Assembly: GCA_023144635.1 (NCBI GenBank)
Contig: JAGLFH010000001.1
Span: 25,066 to 89,065 of the forward strand
Direction of reading: 5' to 3'
Length of the DNA: 64,000 nucleotides
DNA from: Candidatus Auribacterota bacterium
Lineage (GTDB): Bacteria; Auribacterota; JAFGBW01; JAFGJP01
Below are positions 32,823 through 42,118 of this stretch, in pieces. A program made the translations under genes and the position numbers. Each line of letters begins with the position of its first letter. The first letter of the stretch is position 1. Under the pieces are notes generated by a model. The model ran no database searches. It worked only from the letters and a program-made list of their open reading frames with translations, and was not told where the DNA came from.

Positions 32823-35045
32823 ATGAACCTTAAAAAAAATAAAGATCCTTTAGAGATAAAAGAAAACGAATATTTTCAAGGAATTGTGCACCGCATAATT
32901 TTTTCAAATGAAGAAAATAGTTTTGGTGTTATTTCTGTAACTGATGAAAATAGCGGTAGTGAAGAGGTCGCAATTGGTACGCTTGCAATGTTGTCACCCG
33001 GTGAAACAGTTAAGTTTTACGGTAAATGGGTGAATAATATTAAATTTGGAAGACAGTTTAAATGCGATTATCATGAGATAGTATATCCAGGCACTGAAAA
33101 AGGTATAATAAATTTTTTGTCTTCAGGATTTATTTCTGGGATCGGTGATACTTATGCAAAAAGAATAGTCGAGAGATTTGGTATGGAGACCATAAACATT
33201 CTCTCAAAAGATCCTGAAAGGCTTGGTGAAGTACCGGGTATTGGCAAAAAACGATTAAGTGATATTAAAGAAAGCTGGGAAAAACATCGTTCTATAAGAG
33301 ATGTAATGTTGTTTCTCCAAAGCTATGATATAAGCGCTGCTTATGCTGCCCGTATATATCGGACCTATCATCATAATGCTGTTGAAAGGATCAAGGAAAA
33401 TCCATATTGCCTTGCAATGGATGTAACTGGTATTGGCTTTATCATGGCAGATGCAATAGCTGCTAAGATGGGGTTTCCCAAGAACAGTCTTAAACGGGCT
33501 GAATCAGGTATCATATACCTTCTTACAAAAATAAAAGATCAGGGACATACTTTTTATCCTGTTGAAAAACTAAGCCGTAATGCTTCAAAAGATCTTAATA
33601 TACCGATTGATTCTATTCCAAAGGCTCTTGAAAATCTTATCTCTGTAGACTGGATAAAAATTGTAGATGTTTCTACAGGAGAAAAGGGAGTATATCTTAC
33701 AAATGTTTATGTTGCCGAAAGGACAATATCTCGTGATATTAAGCGTGTGAACAGTAAAGAAATTTTTTTAAAAGGTATTGATGTTGAAAAAACAATTAAA
33801 GAAATAGAGGGCTTGAACAAAATAGTTCTTTCCGAGGGTCAATACACGGCACTCTCTTCAGCATTAAAAGAAAAGATACTTATAATTACCGGAGGACCGG
33901 GTACTGGAAAAACAACAATAATAAAAAATATAGTACAGGCATTCCAGCGTTATGGCGGAAAAATATCTTTGGCTGCTCCTACGGGTAGAGCATCAAAAAG
34001 GCTTTCTCAAGCAGCCCTTATGGAAGCAAAGACGATTCATCGCCTGTTGGAATATAATCCTCATACAAACTCATTTATGCGGCATATTGATAATGTGCTT
34101 GATTGTGATGTTTTGATTATCGATGAAGCTTCGATGATCGATATACTTCTTATGTATCATCTTATGCAGTCGGTTGGTCCAAGGACGTCGGTTATATTTG
34201 TCGGTGATTCTGACCAGCTTCCTTCAGTGGGGCCGGGTAATGTATTAAAAGACATGATCTCTTCAGCAAAGCTGCCGGTTGTGTCTCTTAAACATATTTT
34301 CAGACAAAAAAAAGGAAGCGAAATAACTCTTAATGCGCACAATATAAACCGTGGCCGTATGATAATTAACAGCAAAGAAAAACCTGAAGACAGAAATTTC
34401 TTTTTTATAAAGAAAAATGATCCTCATGAGATACGTAAGACAATAGAAGAACTTGTGACCACAAGAATTAAAAAAACATTTGGTTTTAATACATTGTCAG
34501 ATATTCAGATCATTACACCGATGCATAAAGGTATTGTAGGGGTTGAGCAGCTTAATAAGACATTACAGAATATACTTAATCCTAATGAAGAAGGCATAGA
34601 AAGAAAGAACTTTATTTTTAAAGAAAAAGATAAAGTAATGCAGGTAGTAAATAATTATGATAAGGAAGTATTTAACGGAGACATAGGTTTTATTGACCGC
34701 ATAGAAAAGAATGAAGGGCTTGTTATTGTTGATTTTGACGGAAAGAAAGTAGTATATGAGATATTTGAGCTTGATGAATTGGTGCTTGCTTATGCAATAA
34801 CTGTTCACAAATCTCAAGGCAGTGAATACTTATGTGTTATAATGCCTTTGACAAACCAGCATTTTATAATGCTGCAGAGAAATCTTCTTTATACTGCTGT
34901 TACGAGAGGAAAACAGCTTGTAATATTAGTAGGTGATGAAGATGCTCTGAAGTATGCTATTGAAAATGATAAAATGATGAGGCGATTTACTGACCTTCGG
35001 GGAAAAATTATTGAATCGTTCGAATCTGTTGGTAAAAGTGATTAA
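32823..35045 (+). CDS. recD2: RecD2-type ATP-dependent helicase
   Basis: A 740-residue SF1B helicase that works without RecBC. The N-terminal domain has helix-hairpin-helix segments (ISGIGDTYAKRIVERFG, LGEVPGIGKKRLSDI). Motifs: Walker A GGPGTGKTT at about 357, motif Ia AAPTGRASKRL, motif II IIDEASMID at about 432, motif III FVGDSDQLPSVGPG, motif V/VI YAITVHKSQGSEY and LLYTAVTRGK. A 5'-3' DNA helicase for repair or replication restart. Start ATG 32823 lies directly after repeat cluster A with no good ribosome site. Confidence 0.94.
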   Translation: MNLKKNKDPLEIKENEYFQGIVHRIIFSNEENSFGVISVTDENSGSEEVAIGTLAMLSPGETVKFYGKWVNNIKFGRQFKCDYHEIVYPGTEKGIINFLSSGFISGIGDTYAKRIVERFGMETINILSKDPERLGEVPGIGKKRLSDIKESWEKHRSIRDVMLFLQSYDISAAYAARIYRTYHHNAVERIKENPYCLAMDVTGIGFIMADAIAAKMGFPKNSLKRAESGIIYLLTKIKDQGHTFYPVEKLSRNASKDLNIPIDSIPKALENLISVDWIKIVDVSTGEKGVYLTNVYVAERTISRDIKRVNSKEIFLKGIDVEKTIKEIEGLNKIVLSEGQYTALSSALKEKILIITGGPGTGKTTIIKNIVQAFQRYGGKISLAAPTGRASKRLSQAALMEAKTIHRLLEYNPHTNSFMRHIDNVLDCDVLIIDEASMIDILLMYHLMQSVGPRTSVIFVGDSDQLPSVGPGNVLKDMISSAKLPVVSLKHIFRQKKGSEITLNAHNINRGRMIINSKEKPEDRNFFFIKKNDPHEIRKTIEELVTTRIKKTFGFNTLSDIQIITPMHKGIVGVEQLNKTLQNILNPNEEGIERKNFIFKEKDKVMQVVNNYDKEVFNGDIGFIDRIEKNEGLVIVDFDGKKVVYEIFELDELVLAYAITVHKSQGSEYLCVIMPLTNQHFIMLQRNLLYTAVTRGKQLVILVGDEDALKYAIENDKMMRRFTDLRGKIIESFESVGKSD

Positions 35046-35060
35046 AAAGGAATACATCTA

Positions 35061-36566
35061 TTGAAGAGGTTTTGTTTAAAAAGTGTTTTTTTTGCTGTTT
35101 TGTTTATTGCAAGTATATTGTTATTTTTTCCGATGCCTGCCTTTTCGGCAAAAAAAATTAGTTTCCTTCCGGGCGAAAGAATCGTGACTTTTAGGACAAA
35201 AGACGGTGTTAAAATAATAGGTTCTTTTTTTACACCTTCAAGCTATCTACCTGATTTTGGATTGCTTCCTTATCAGGTCTTTTATGAAAAGGGAGTGTGG
35301 AATGAGATAGAGAAGGATTTTTTGTCTATAGGGCATTATATGAATAAACAGAGGGTATTCAAAATTAATATAACAGAGGGAGAATTTACTTATATAGAGA
35401 ACCCTTCTGAATATATTGAAAAACTTGAAGAAGAACTTAGGCAAAAAAAGAAGGAAGAAGTAGAAAAAAAACAAAAAAAAATCCATAAGAAGACCAACAA
35501 TATAAATAAAGATGTTTCCAGGAAAAATAACTGTATTGATTCAGTTTTTTTAAAGGAGAAAGAAACTTTAGAGGAAAGTGCTATAGATGATGTATTTAAT
35601 CTTTATGGGCAGAACCAAAAAGCGTTAAGAATACTATCCTATGAGTGTAAAAAAATACGTAAAAAGGAAATAATCCTTTTAAAAAAAATAGGTAAGACCT
35701 GTAAAACAGAAGGATCTAACAATAAAAAAGTGTCTTTTTCTGATAAAAAGAATTCAAATATTAAAGATTCATGCTTTTTGTTTTTAAAAGGAAAAGGCAG
35801 AAAAGAAAAAAAATACCCTGCAGTTATTCTTTTACATATGTGGGAGAGAAACCGTCATGAGTGGCATCCGCTTATACCGTATTTTCAAAATGCAGGTTTT
35901 GTCATTCTTACAATAGACCTTAGAGGGCATGGAGAAAGTATTTATAAAAAAGGTAGAAAATTAAAGCTTAAAAAATTTGTAACCCAGAATTACAAGAACA
36001 TGATACAGGATGCTTTTGCAGCCTATAAATTTTTATTACAACAGGATATAGTCGATACAAAAAATATTTCTGTAGTAGGTGCAAGCCTTGGAACAGTTAT
36101 TTCCATAAAGCTTTGTGAAAAAGTAAATAAACTTAAATCTGATAATCCTATAAAATCAGTTGTTCTTATGTCTCCTTCAAAAAACTTCTTTGCTGTACGT
36201 GTTAATGACTCAATAAAAAAATGTGTTAAGACCCCATTCCTATTTATTATGGATAAAAAGGACCCGACTCCTGAAAAGAATGACATTTTTATTTCAGGAC
36301 ACTCGCTTTATCAAAGTTTTAATGGTATAAAACATGCGCTTATACTTGATGGCGTGGGGCATGGAACCGCAATGTTTAAAGGCAAAGATGTAATGAATAT
36401 TATTATTGATTGGACAAAAAGATGTGTTGATAAAAATAAAAAAGAAAAGAGAAAAGGGACGCAGATAAACGCAGATGTAAAGGATCAGAGGGGAAAAATA
36501 AAAAGAAGAAACATAGCCACCGAGCACACCGAGAGCACAGAGAAAAAAGAAGAACGCAAAAAGTAA
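35061..36566 (+). CDS. Secreted alpha/beta hydrolase
   Basis: 501 residues from a TTG start (35061), chosen because AAGGA is 9 nt upstream and a signal peptide follows (KSVFFAVLFIASILLFFPMP then AFSA). A first hydrolase strand region (35-135) is interrupted by a Lys-rich insert (about 135-260), then VILLHMWERNRHEWHPLIP, ILTIDLRGHGES, the nucleophile elbow GASLG, FLFIMDKKDP and the His in VGHGTAMF. It is a dienelactone-hydrolase-like or acyl esterase fold; substrate unknown. The last 40-45 residues are encoded by dispersed repeat DNA and are probably not part of the fold. Confidence 0.78.
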   Translation: MKRFCLKSVFFAVLFIASILLFFPMPAFSAKKISFLPGERIVTFRTKDGVKIIGSFFTPSSYLPDFGLLPYQVFYEKGVWNEIEKDFLSIGHYMNKQRVFKINITEGEFTYIENPSEYIEKLEEELRQKKKEEVEKKQKKIHKKTNNINKDVSRKNNCIDSVFLKEKETLEESAIDDVFNLYGQNQKALRILSYECKKIRKKEIILLKKIGKTCKTEGSNNKKVSFSDKKNSNIKDSCFLFLKGKGRKEKKYPAVILLHMWERNRHEWHPLIPYFQNAGFVILTIDLRGHGESIYKKGRKLKLKKFVTQNYKNMIQDAFAAYKFLLQQDIVDTKNISVVGASLGTVISIKLCEKVNKLKSDNPIKSVVLMSPSKNFFAVRVNDSIKKCVKTPFLFIMDKKDPTPEKNDIFISGHSLYQSFNGIKHALILDGVGHGTAMFKGKDVMNIIIDWTKRCVDKNKKEKRKGTQINADVKDQRGKIKRRNIATEHTESTEKKEERKK

Positions 36567-37440
36567 GTAGGAGCGGTGCTTGCCTCCGCCCGCTGTAAAA
36601 GACTCCAGACGCAAGCCCCAAGACTCAAGTGGAAAAGTCAAAAGCGAAAAAATAGCAAATCCAAATTCCAAGTAAAAGCAGAAGAGTCGATTGTCCATAG
36701 ACCATAGTCGGTCACAAGCAAAAGCCGGAAAAATAAAGCATAAAGCAAAAGCATTTAGCCATCCACCCCTATTGCAAATCCGCCAATCTTTTAGGAGGAC
36801 ATACTTTTTACAACGGTACGGGCAGGCCCGTACCCTACACACATTCTATTTATGTTTTACAGCGGGCAGATTTGGAATCTGCCCCTACTACCTTTTATCT
36901 CTTTTTTCCTTCGTGTACACTGTGGTGGATTCCAAATCTACCCATGTAAAACGTCGTCATCCCTGTGAAAACAGGGATCTAGGTAAAAAGTAAATTGTAA
37001 TGGTTAAGATTTAATCTGACATTTCACAGTTACTTTTCCTTAACTCAATACTTCTTTTATCTTTTACTTTCCGTGAACCATCCGTGTATTTCTGTGGCAA
37101 ATTGCTTTTTTGTTTTTTTACAAGGGCGAAAGATTTTTTATTCCTACTACTTTTTTACTTTTACACGGACAGGGGCAAGCCCTGTCCCTACACACATTCT
37201 ATTTTCTTCTTTTTTCCTTCGTGTCCTTCGTGGTGAAATAGCTTTGCCAGTTGTCAGCTTTTAGCTATCAGCGGTTAGCTAGAACCTAAAACCCAGAATT
37301 TTTCTTTCTAATAATATATGTGCAAAGCACATTTAAATCCTGAGCGACCGAAGGAAGTCGAAGGACCTTAACTTTAGGCACTTTAAATACTTTAGCGCAT
37401 TTTAGGCATTTCTTTTCTTTCCTTAGCGTTTCTTCGCGGC
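36452..37440. repeat. Intergenic repeat cluster B
   Basis: GTAGGG-type hairpin units at 36567-36600 (starting right after the hydrolase stop codon), 36806-36838 and 36855-36888 (reverse), a degenerate one at 36922-36951, a degenerate reverse one near 37115-37146 and 37159-37191 (reverse). A different hairpin, ATCCCTGTgaaaACAGGGAT, is at 36959-36978. CACAGAG-type and CTTCGTGTCCTTCGTGGTG segments are scattered between. The 890-nt gap 36567-37456 has no believable gene. Confidence 0.8.
37258..37413. repeat. Long inverted repeat, left arm
   Basis: CTTTTAGCTATCAGCGGTTA through TTTAGGCATTTCTT. Its reverse complement occurs at 40029-40150, nearly base for base, except for about 35 extra nt here (around 37331-37366, TCCTGAGCGACCGAAGGAAG and neighbours). 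The two arms flank the nitroreductase, APC permease and RseC-like genes. Confidence 0.8.
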
Positions 37441-37456
37441 TAAATAGCTTTTTCAT

Positions 37457-38011
37457 TTAATATTTTTCAAAACTGCTGATCTCGCTTATTTCTTTTCTTA
37501 TTTTTTGTTTATCTGAATCATTTTTTGCATATCCCATGGCAATAAGGCATGTGATGCGCTTTTTTTTAGGAACACCAAGTACTTTTTTAAGCTTACTTTC
37601 ATTGAACCATCCTACCCAGCATGTGCTTATGCCTAGTTCAGTAGCTGCAAGCACAAAATGTTCGCCTGCAATTCCGGAATCTAATAAAGAATAATCAATT
37701 TTTCTTATAAAAGCGCCTGTTCGTGCGGTCAATTTCATCTTTTCATTTACGATCGCAACAATTACAGGTGCTGTACGAATAAATGCGTTTATTCCTGATC
37801 TATCTGTATAAATTCCAGATAATATTGCTTCCACTACTTTTTCTTTATTTTGCTGATCTGTAACAATAACAAATTTCCATGGCTGAGAATTACATGCTGA
37901 AGGAGCAAGGCGTGCTGCTTCAATACATGTTTCAATATTTTCTTTAGGAATATCCTTTTTTAAAAAAGATCGCGTACTTTTTCTTCTTTTAACAAGATCT
38001 AAAAAATCCAT
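37457..38011 (-). CDS. Nitroreductase-family flavoprotein
   Basis: A 184-residue FMN-binding nitroreductase: RRKSTRSFLKKDIPKENIE with the phosphate-binding Arg/Ser, APSACNSQPWKFVIVTD, and LGISTCWVGWFNESKLKKVL near the C-terminus. Such enzymes reduce nitro compounds, quinones or flavins with NAD(P)H; the physiological substrate is not predictable. AAGGAA is 7 nt before ATG. It diverges from the APC permease gene across 110 nt. Confidence 0.9.
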   Translation of the reverse strand: MDFLDLVKRRKSTRSFLKKDIPKENIETCIEAARLAPSACNSQPWKFVIVTDQQNKEKVVEAILSGIYTDRSGINAFIRTAPVIVAIVNEKMKLTARTGAFIRKIDYSLLDSGIAGEHFVLAATELGISTCWVGWFNESKLKKVLGVPKKKRITCLIAMGYAKNDSDKQKIRKEISEISSFEKY

Positions 38012-38121
38012 TATTTTTTCCTTTTGAAATTTCTTTTTAGTCTACAGTTAATATTTTCTCTTTATTTATGTAACTTACTTATTTATAATATATTAAATTT
38101 TAATATCAAAAAATATATTTT

Positions 38122-39609
38122 ATGACAGATCATGTTAAACTAAAAAAAGACCTTTCGTGGTGGGATTGTTCGGGTATTATTGTTGGAATAATACTGGGAA
38201 CAGGTATTTTTAGTGCATTTCCAGGATTGATTGCAAAGTACAATACTTCTACATTCATAATACTTCTTGCATGGGTGGCAGGAGGTATTTTTGCATGGTT
38301 CGGTGCTATGTGCTATGCTGAGCTTTCCTCACTTTTTCCTCATGCAGGAGGAGATTATACTTTTCTTCATAAAGCGTATTCCTTAAAAGGGGAAAATGTT
38401 GTTTCATTTTTATTCGGCTGGTCTCAGATATTTGTAATTCGTCCTGCTTCAATTGTAATTTTAGCGCTCATTTTTGGTCGTGAACTGCAAAATATACTTC
38501 CGGCCCAAATGGTTAGTGCAATGTGGTTTCCGTCTTTTTTCTTTGCTTTGGCACTACTTGCAGGAGTAACATTTATAAATATATTGGGAATTAGTGCAGG
38601 TAAATTTACCCAGAACACAATAACTATCATAAAAATACTTATTATTGTCTTTTTAATTGTTTATGGACTCATAAAAGCTCAAGGTGTTGAAACAAATTTT
38701 GCGCCTATGTTTCTTCCTGAAGGAAAGACTTTTTGGCAGATGATACCCGGGTTTTTCAGCGCGATAGTCCTTGTAATGTGGGTATATGGCGGGTGGAATG
38801 AAGCTGCTTATATTGCAGAAGAAGTAAAGAACCCTCATCATGATATACCAAAAGCACTTTTTATGGGCATATTTGGTGTTGCTATACTTTATATAGGTTT
38901 AAACTATATCTTTTTACTGCACTTTTCTCCGAGTGGACTTGCAAATACGTATACTCCTTCATCTGATCTTATGTCTGCATGGTTTTCGTCAAGAGGGCGT
39001 GTTATTATGTCATCTATAGTAATGATCTCTGCTGCAGGAGCAGTGAACGGGCTTGTTATGACAGGAGGAAGGATGAGCTATGGAATAGCTAAGCATTCAC
39101 CTAGCTTAAAATATTTTTCTAAACTGCACCCAAAATTTAAAACTCCGGTAAAACCGCTTCTTGCAAATTTTTTAATCACTGCAGTTGTGTTGATATCAAG
39201 CAGGGGAGATATATCTTCTATTGAAAATCTCACTTTTTATACTGCAGGCGTTTACTGGTATTTCTTTGCTCTTGTTGTTATAAGTCTTATTATTTTCCGG
39301 GTTAAAATAAAAGAAGCAGATATCCCGTTTAAAGTACCTCTTTATCCTTTTGCTCCTATAGTATTTTTATTTGTTTCCGGTGTTCTTATCTGGGGAGCTT
39401 TTGACTACAAACCTTTTGAAACTCTTATAGGTATAAGTATTCTGACTATTGGAATACCGATTTATTATCTTATTAATTTTAATAAACCTGATAATACTCT
39501 TCACTTGGGTCCAAAGGATGATAGAAGGATAAATACTGATGACAGACGTCAGAATAAAGAAGAGAGAAGAAAATCTGATCTTGGCAGACAGTCTTCAGAA
39601 GAAATTTAA
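38122..39609 (+). CDS. Amino acid permease (APC superfamily)
   Basis: A 495-residue inner-membrane transporter with about 12 helices. TM1 carries SGIIVGIILGTGIFSAFPGL with the unwound GTGIF segment that binds substrate, followed by GALSxxELSSLFPHAGGDY-like sequence (YAELSSLFPHAGGDYTFLHK). It is close to LAT-type/YfnA-like exchangers. The C-terminal 35 residues are hydrophilic and rich in Asp/Arg (DDRRINTDDRRQNKEERR), which is unusual and could be a cytoplasmic tail. Substrate is probably an amino acid. Confidence 0.9.
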   Translation: MTDHVKLKKDLSWWDCSGIIVGIILGTGIFSAFPGLIAKYNTSTFIILLAWVAGGIFAWFGAMCYAELSSLFPHAGGDYTFLHKAYSLKGENVVSFLFGWSQIFVIRPASIVILALIFGRELQNILPAQMVSAMWFPSFFFALALLAGVTFINILGISAGKFTQNTITIIKILIIVFLIVYGLIKAQGVETNFAPMFLPEGKTFWQMIPGFFSAIVLVMWVYGGWNEAAYIAEEVKNPHHDIPKALFMGIFGVAILYIGLNYIFLLHFSPSGLANTYTPSSDLMSAWFSSRGRVIMSSIVMISAAGAVNGLVMTGGRMSYGIAKHSPSLKYFSKLHPKFKTPVKPLLANFLITAVVLISSRGDISSIENLTFYTAGVYWYFFALVVISLIIFRVKIKEADIPFKVPLYPFAPIVFLFVSGVLIWGAFDYKPFETLIGISILTIGIPIYYLINFNKPDNTLHLGPKDDRRINTDDRRQNKEERRKSDLGRQSSEEI

Positions 39610-39612
39610 AGT

Positions 39613-39987
39613 TTATTCTTTTGTTATCTCAATACCTCTTAAGTTTTTATCCTTAATAATGAAAAAATATAGCAAAAGACCAGCTATTCCCATCAAAAAT
39701 GATAATATTTCTGAATAACCTGCATTAATGGAAAGTTTGATAAGTAAAATAAATATCAATATTGGAAGCAGAAATAAAAGAAAAGCAATTAAAATCCCTC
39801 TTCCTTCGCTATAATTAATCTTTACCATGTCTCCTTTGCAAGCATCAGTATTTGCATTAACAGTAATGGTGCAATTATTTTTTTTGTTCCCTAAAAAACA
39901 AAGACCGCATTTTGAACAATTATCACTGCCTTTAATTATTTTCAATTTTATGATGGATCCGTTTTTTTGTAAAATTTCTGCATTCAT
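39613..39987 (-). CDS. RseC/MucC-family membrane protein
   Basis: A 124-residue protein with a Cys motif CSKCGLC plus a fourth Cys (KKNNC) near residue 39, followed by two membrane helices (GILIAFLLFLLPILIFILLI and ILSFLMGIAGLLLYFFII). This is the RseC architecture: a Cys-rich cytoplasmic part that may hold an Fe-S cluster, and a link to redox or SoxR/Rnf-type electron transfer. Its stop codon is 3 nt from that of the permease gene (convergent). Confidence 0.82.
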   Translation of the reverse strand: MNAEILQKNGSIIKLKIIKGSDNCSKCGLCFLGNKKNNCTITVNANTDACKGDMVKINYSEGRGILIAFLLFLLPILIFILLIKLSINAGYSEILSFLMGIAGLLLYFFIIKDKNLRGIEITKE

Positions 39988-40028
39988 GGTTTGATTTTAG
40001 AAGGTAGAAACCGAGAAGTAAAGAAGTA

Positions 40029-40150
40029 AGAAATGCCTAAAGTGCGCTAAAGTATTTAAAGTGCCTAAAGTTAAGGTGTGCTTTGCACATATATTATTAG
40101 AAAGAAAAGTTCTGGGTTTTAGGTTCTAGCTAACCGCTGATAGCTGAAAG
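40029..40150. repeat. Long inverted repeat, right arm
   Basis: Reverse complement of 37258-37413, lacking about 35 nt of that copy. It includes the small GTGCTTTGCAC palindrome and the segment CTGGGTTTTAGGTTCTAGCT. Confidence 0.8.
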
Positions 40151-40159
40151 CAGAAAAAA

Positions 40160-40468
40160 GCAAAAGCAATTTTGCCACAGAGAACACAGAGATCACAGAG
40201 TCATGAACCACGTGGGTTTCATGATGAACGTAAAACGTAAAATATAGTAGGGGCGCCGCTTGACTGCGCCCGTGTAAAAAAAGAAAAAACAATTAACCAC
40301 GAAGAGCACGAAGGAACACGAAGAAAAGCAAAAAAGTAAAAGTAGTAGGGACAGGGCTTGTCCCTGTCCGCTGTAAAAGATAAAAGAGAAAAACGTAAGT
40401 AGGGACAGGTCTCTGTGTCTGTCCGTGTAAAACACGTTGTCATTCCTGCGCAGGCAGGAATCTCAGGG
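40160..40468. repeat. Intergenic repeat cluster C
   Basis: GTAGGG-type hairpin units at 40247-40279 (arms GGGCGC/GCGCCC), 40345-40378 (GGGACAGGG/CCCTGTCC) and 40399-40432 (GGACAG/CTGTCC), then a separate hairpin ATTCCTGCgcagGCAGGAAT at 40442-40461. CCACAGAGAACACAGAG and ACCACGAAGAGCACGAAGGA stretches lie between. The gap 39988-40584 has no gene. Confidence 0.8.
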
Positions 40469-40584
40469 AAAAGAAACTCTGTAACTTTAATATGGGTACA
40501 GGTTTTTCATATCATCGACCATTGACTATCGTCCATCGACTATTTACTATAGATTTTGAATTATTAAGGTAGGGATTTTAAAAA

Positions 40585-41949
40585 ATGAAAAATAAGAGTA
40601 TTTTATCTGTTGTTCCATGGATATATGATTTTGCTGCTTATGATCTTTGGATGCAGCCTTTAGGTCTTCTAAGGTTATCAACACAATTAAAAAATCTCGG
40701 GTTTCAGGTTGATCTTATTAATTGTCTTGATAGGTATGATTATGATCTTTTAAAAAGATTGAATAGAGAAAAGCCAAAGAATGAGCAAAAGTATGGATGC
40801 GGAAAATTTTATAAAGAACGAGTTGAAAAACCGCAAATTTTAAAAGATATTCCACTCTATTATAATCGTTACGGACTTCCTGTTGATATTTTTGAAAAAA
40901 AATTAGATAAATTCAGCAGACCTCCTGACGTTATCCTTGTATCTCAAGTAATGACTTACTGGTATCCCGGCACCCAGCTGGCAATAAAGATACTTCGCAA
41001 GAGATTTCCGTCATCAATTATTATGCTTGGGGGCATATACCCTATACTTATGCCGGAACATGCGATAAAAACATCAGGCGCAGACCAAATAGTTTCTTTT
41101 TCAGGTTTTAATAGAGTTTTTGACCATATTCTAAAAGTTCTGGGGGTTCGTAACATTAAAACAGGAAAAGATACTTTTGAGAATATAACAAGAATAGATT
41201 ATTCCTTTTTAACTGACAAAAGAACAGCTGTTATTGAAACTTCAAAAGGATGCCCCCAAAAGTGCCGTTATTGCTCACAGCATATTATCAATAAAGAGCA
41301 GTTCCGGCTTGGATCGATAAAAGTTGTTAATGATATTGAGTATTATAAAAATAAATATTCTTCTAAGTATGTTGTCTTCTATGATGATGCTGTAGCATAT
41401 AAAAAAGAGAAATATTTGATTCCTATACTAAAAGGAGTAAAAAAGTTATTGCTCAAAGATATTTCTTTTCATCTGCCAAACGGTATTAATGTGAGTGAAA
41501 TAAATGAAGAACTGGCCGTATTGCTAAAAGAATGTAACTTTAAAACATTACGGCTTAGTTTGGAATCATCTTTACCCTCACGTCAGCTTGAGACGGGCGG
41601 CAAAGTTACTAATAAAGATTTTAAAGAAGCTGTAAGAAATCTTATTTATGCAGGATTTAAACCCAAAGAGATAGAGGTATATATGATGATGGGGCTTCCC
41701 GGTCAGAGTGTTGAAGAAATAAAGGATGGTATTAACTACGTATTTGACAGTGGTGCAGTGCCGGTTCTTACATCTTATTCCCCGACCCCTGGATCATATT
41801 ATTATGAGAAGTTTTTTAAGGAAAAACTTAAAGATCCTCTGATGCATAACAGTACGATATTTTCTCTTAATACAGAAGGCATTGATGAGGAAATGATAAA
41901 AGATCTTCGCAAAAACGTTAAGGAAAAAAAGACAGCGCTTTATAATTAA
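40585..41949 (+). CDS. Radical SAM protein with B12-binding-like N-terminal domain
   Basis: 454 residues. The N-terminal 170 residues have a Rossmann-like layout (PLGLLRLSTQLKNLGFQVDL, VILVSQVMTYWYPGTQLAIK, IIMLGGIYPILMPEHAI) similar to the cobalamin-binding part of B12-dependent radical SAM enzymes, though without a clear DxHxxG motif. The radical SAM core starts at GCPQKCRYC and continues through LRLSLESS and MMGLPGQSVEEI. The reaction is unknown. It stands alone just after repeat cluster C. Confidence 0.82.
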   Translation: MKNKSILSVVPWIYDFAAYDLWMQPLGLLRLSTQLKNLGFQVDLINCLDRYDYDLLKRLNREKPKNEQKYGCGKFYKERVEKPQILKDIPLYYNRYGLPVDIFEKKLDKFSRPPDVILVSQVMTYWYPGTQLAIKILRKRFPSSIIMLGGIYPILMPEHAIKTSGADQIVSFSGFNRVFDHILKVLGVRNIKTGKDTFENITRIDYSFLTDKRTAVIETSKGCPQKCRYCSQHIINKEQFRLGSIKVVNDIEYYKNKYSSKYVVFYDDAVAYKKEKYLIPILKGVKKLLLKDISFHLPNGINVSEINEELAVLLKECNFKTLRLSLESSLPSRQLETGGKVTNKDFKEAVRNLIYAGFKPKEIEVYMMMGLPGQSVEEIKDGINYVFDSGAVPVLTSYSPTPGSYYYEKFFKEKLKDPLMHNSTIFSLNTEGIDEEMIKDLRKNVKEKKTALYN

Positions 41950-42118
41950 GATTTTGAGTATAAAAATCAGTTGAAATGTTAAGAAAAATTAATAAAAATA
42001 GTCTTGCTTTGCTGTAATCGTTATGGTTAAATCCTACTTCAATTTATTTGAATATAAATAAAGTTTTTAATTGTTTAAATAAGAAATAATTTCTTTTATA
42101 AGAGATAAAATATTAATA

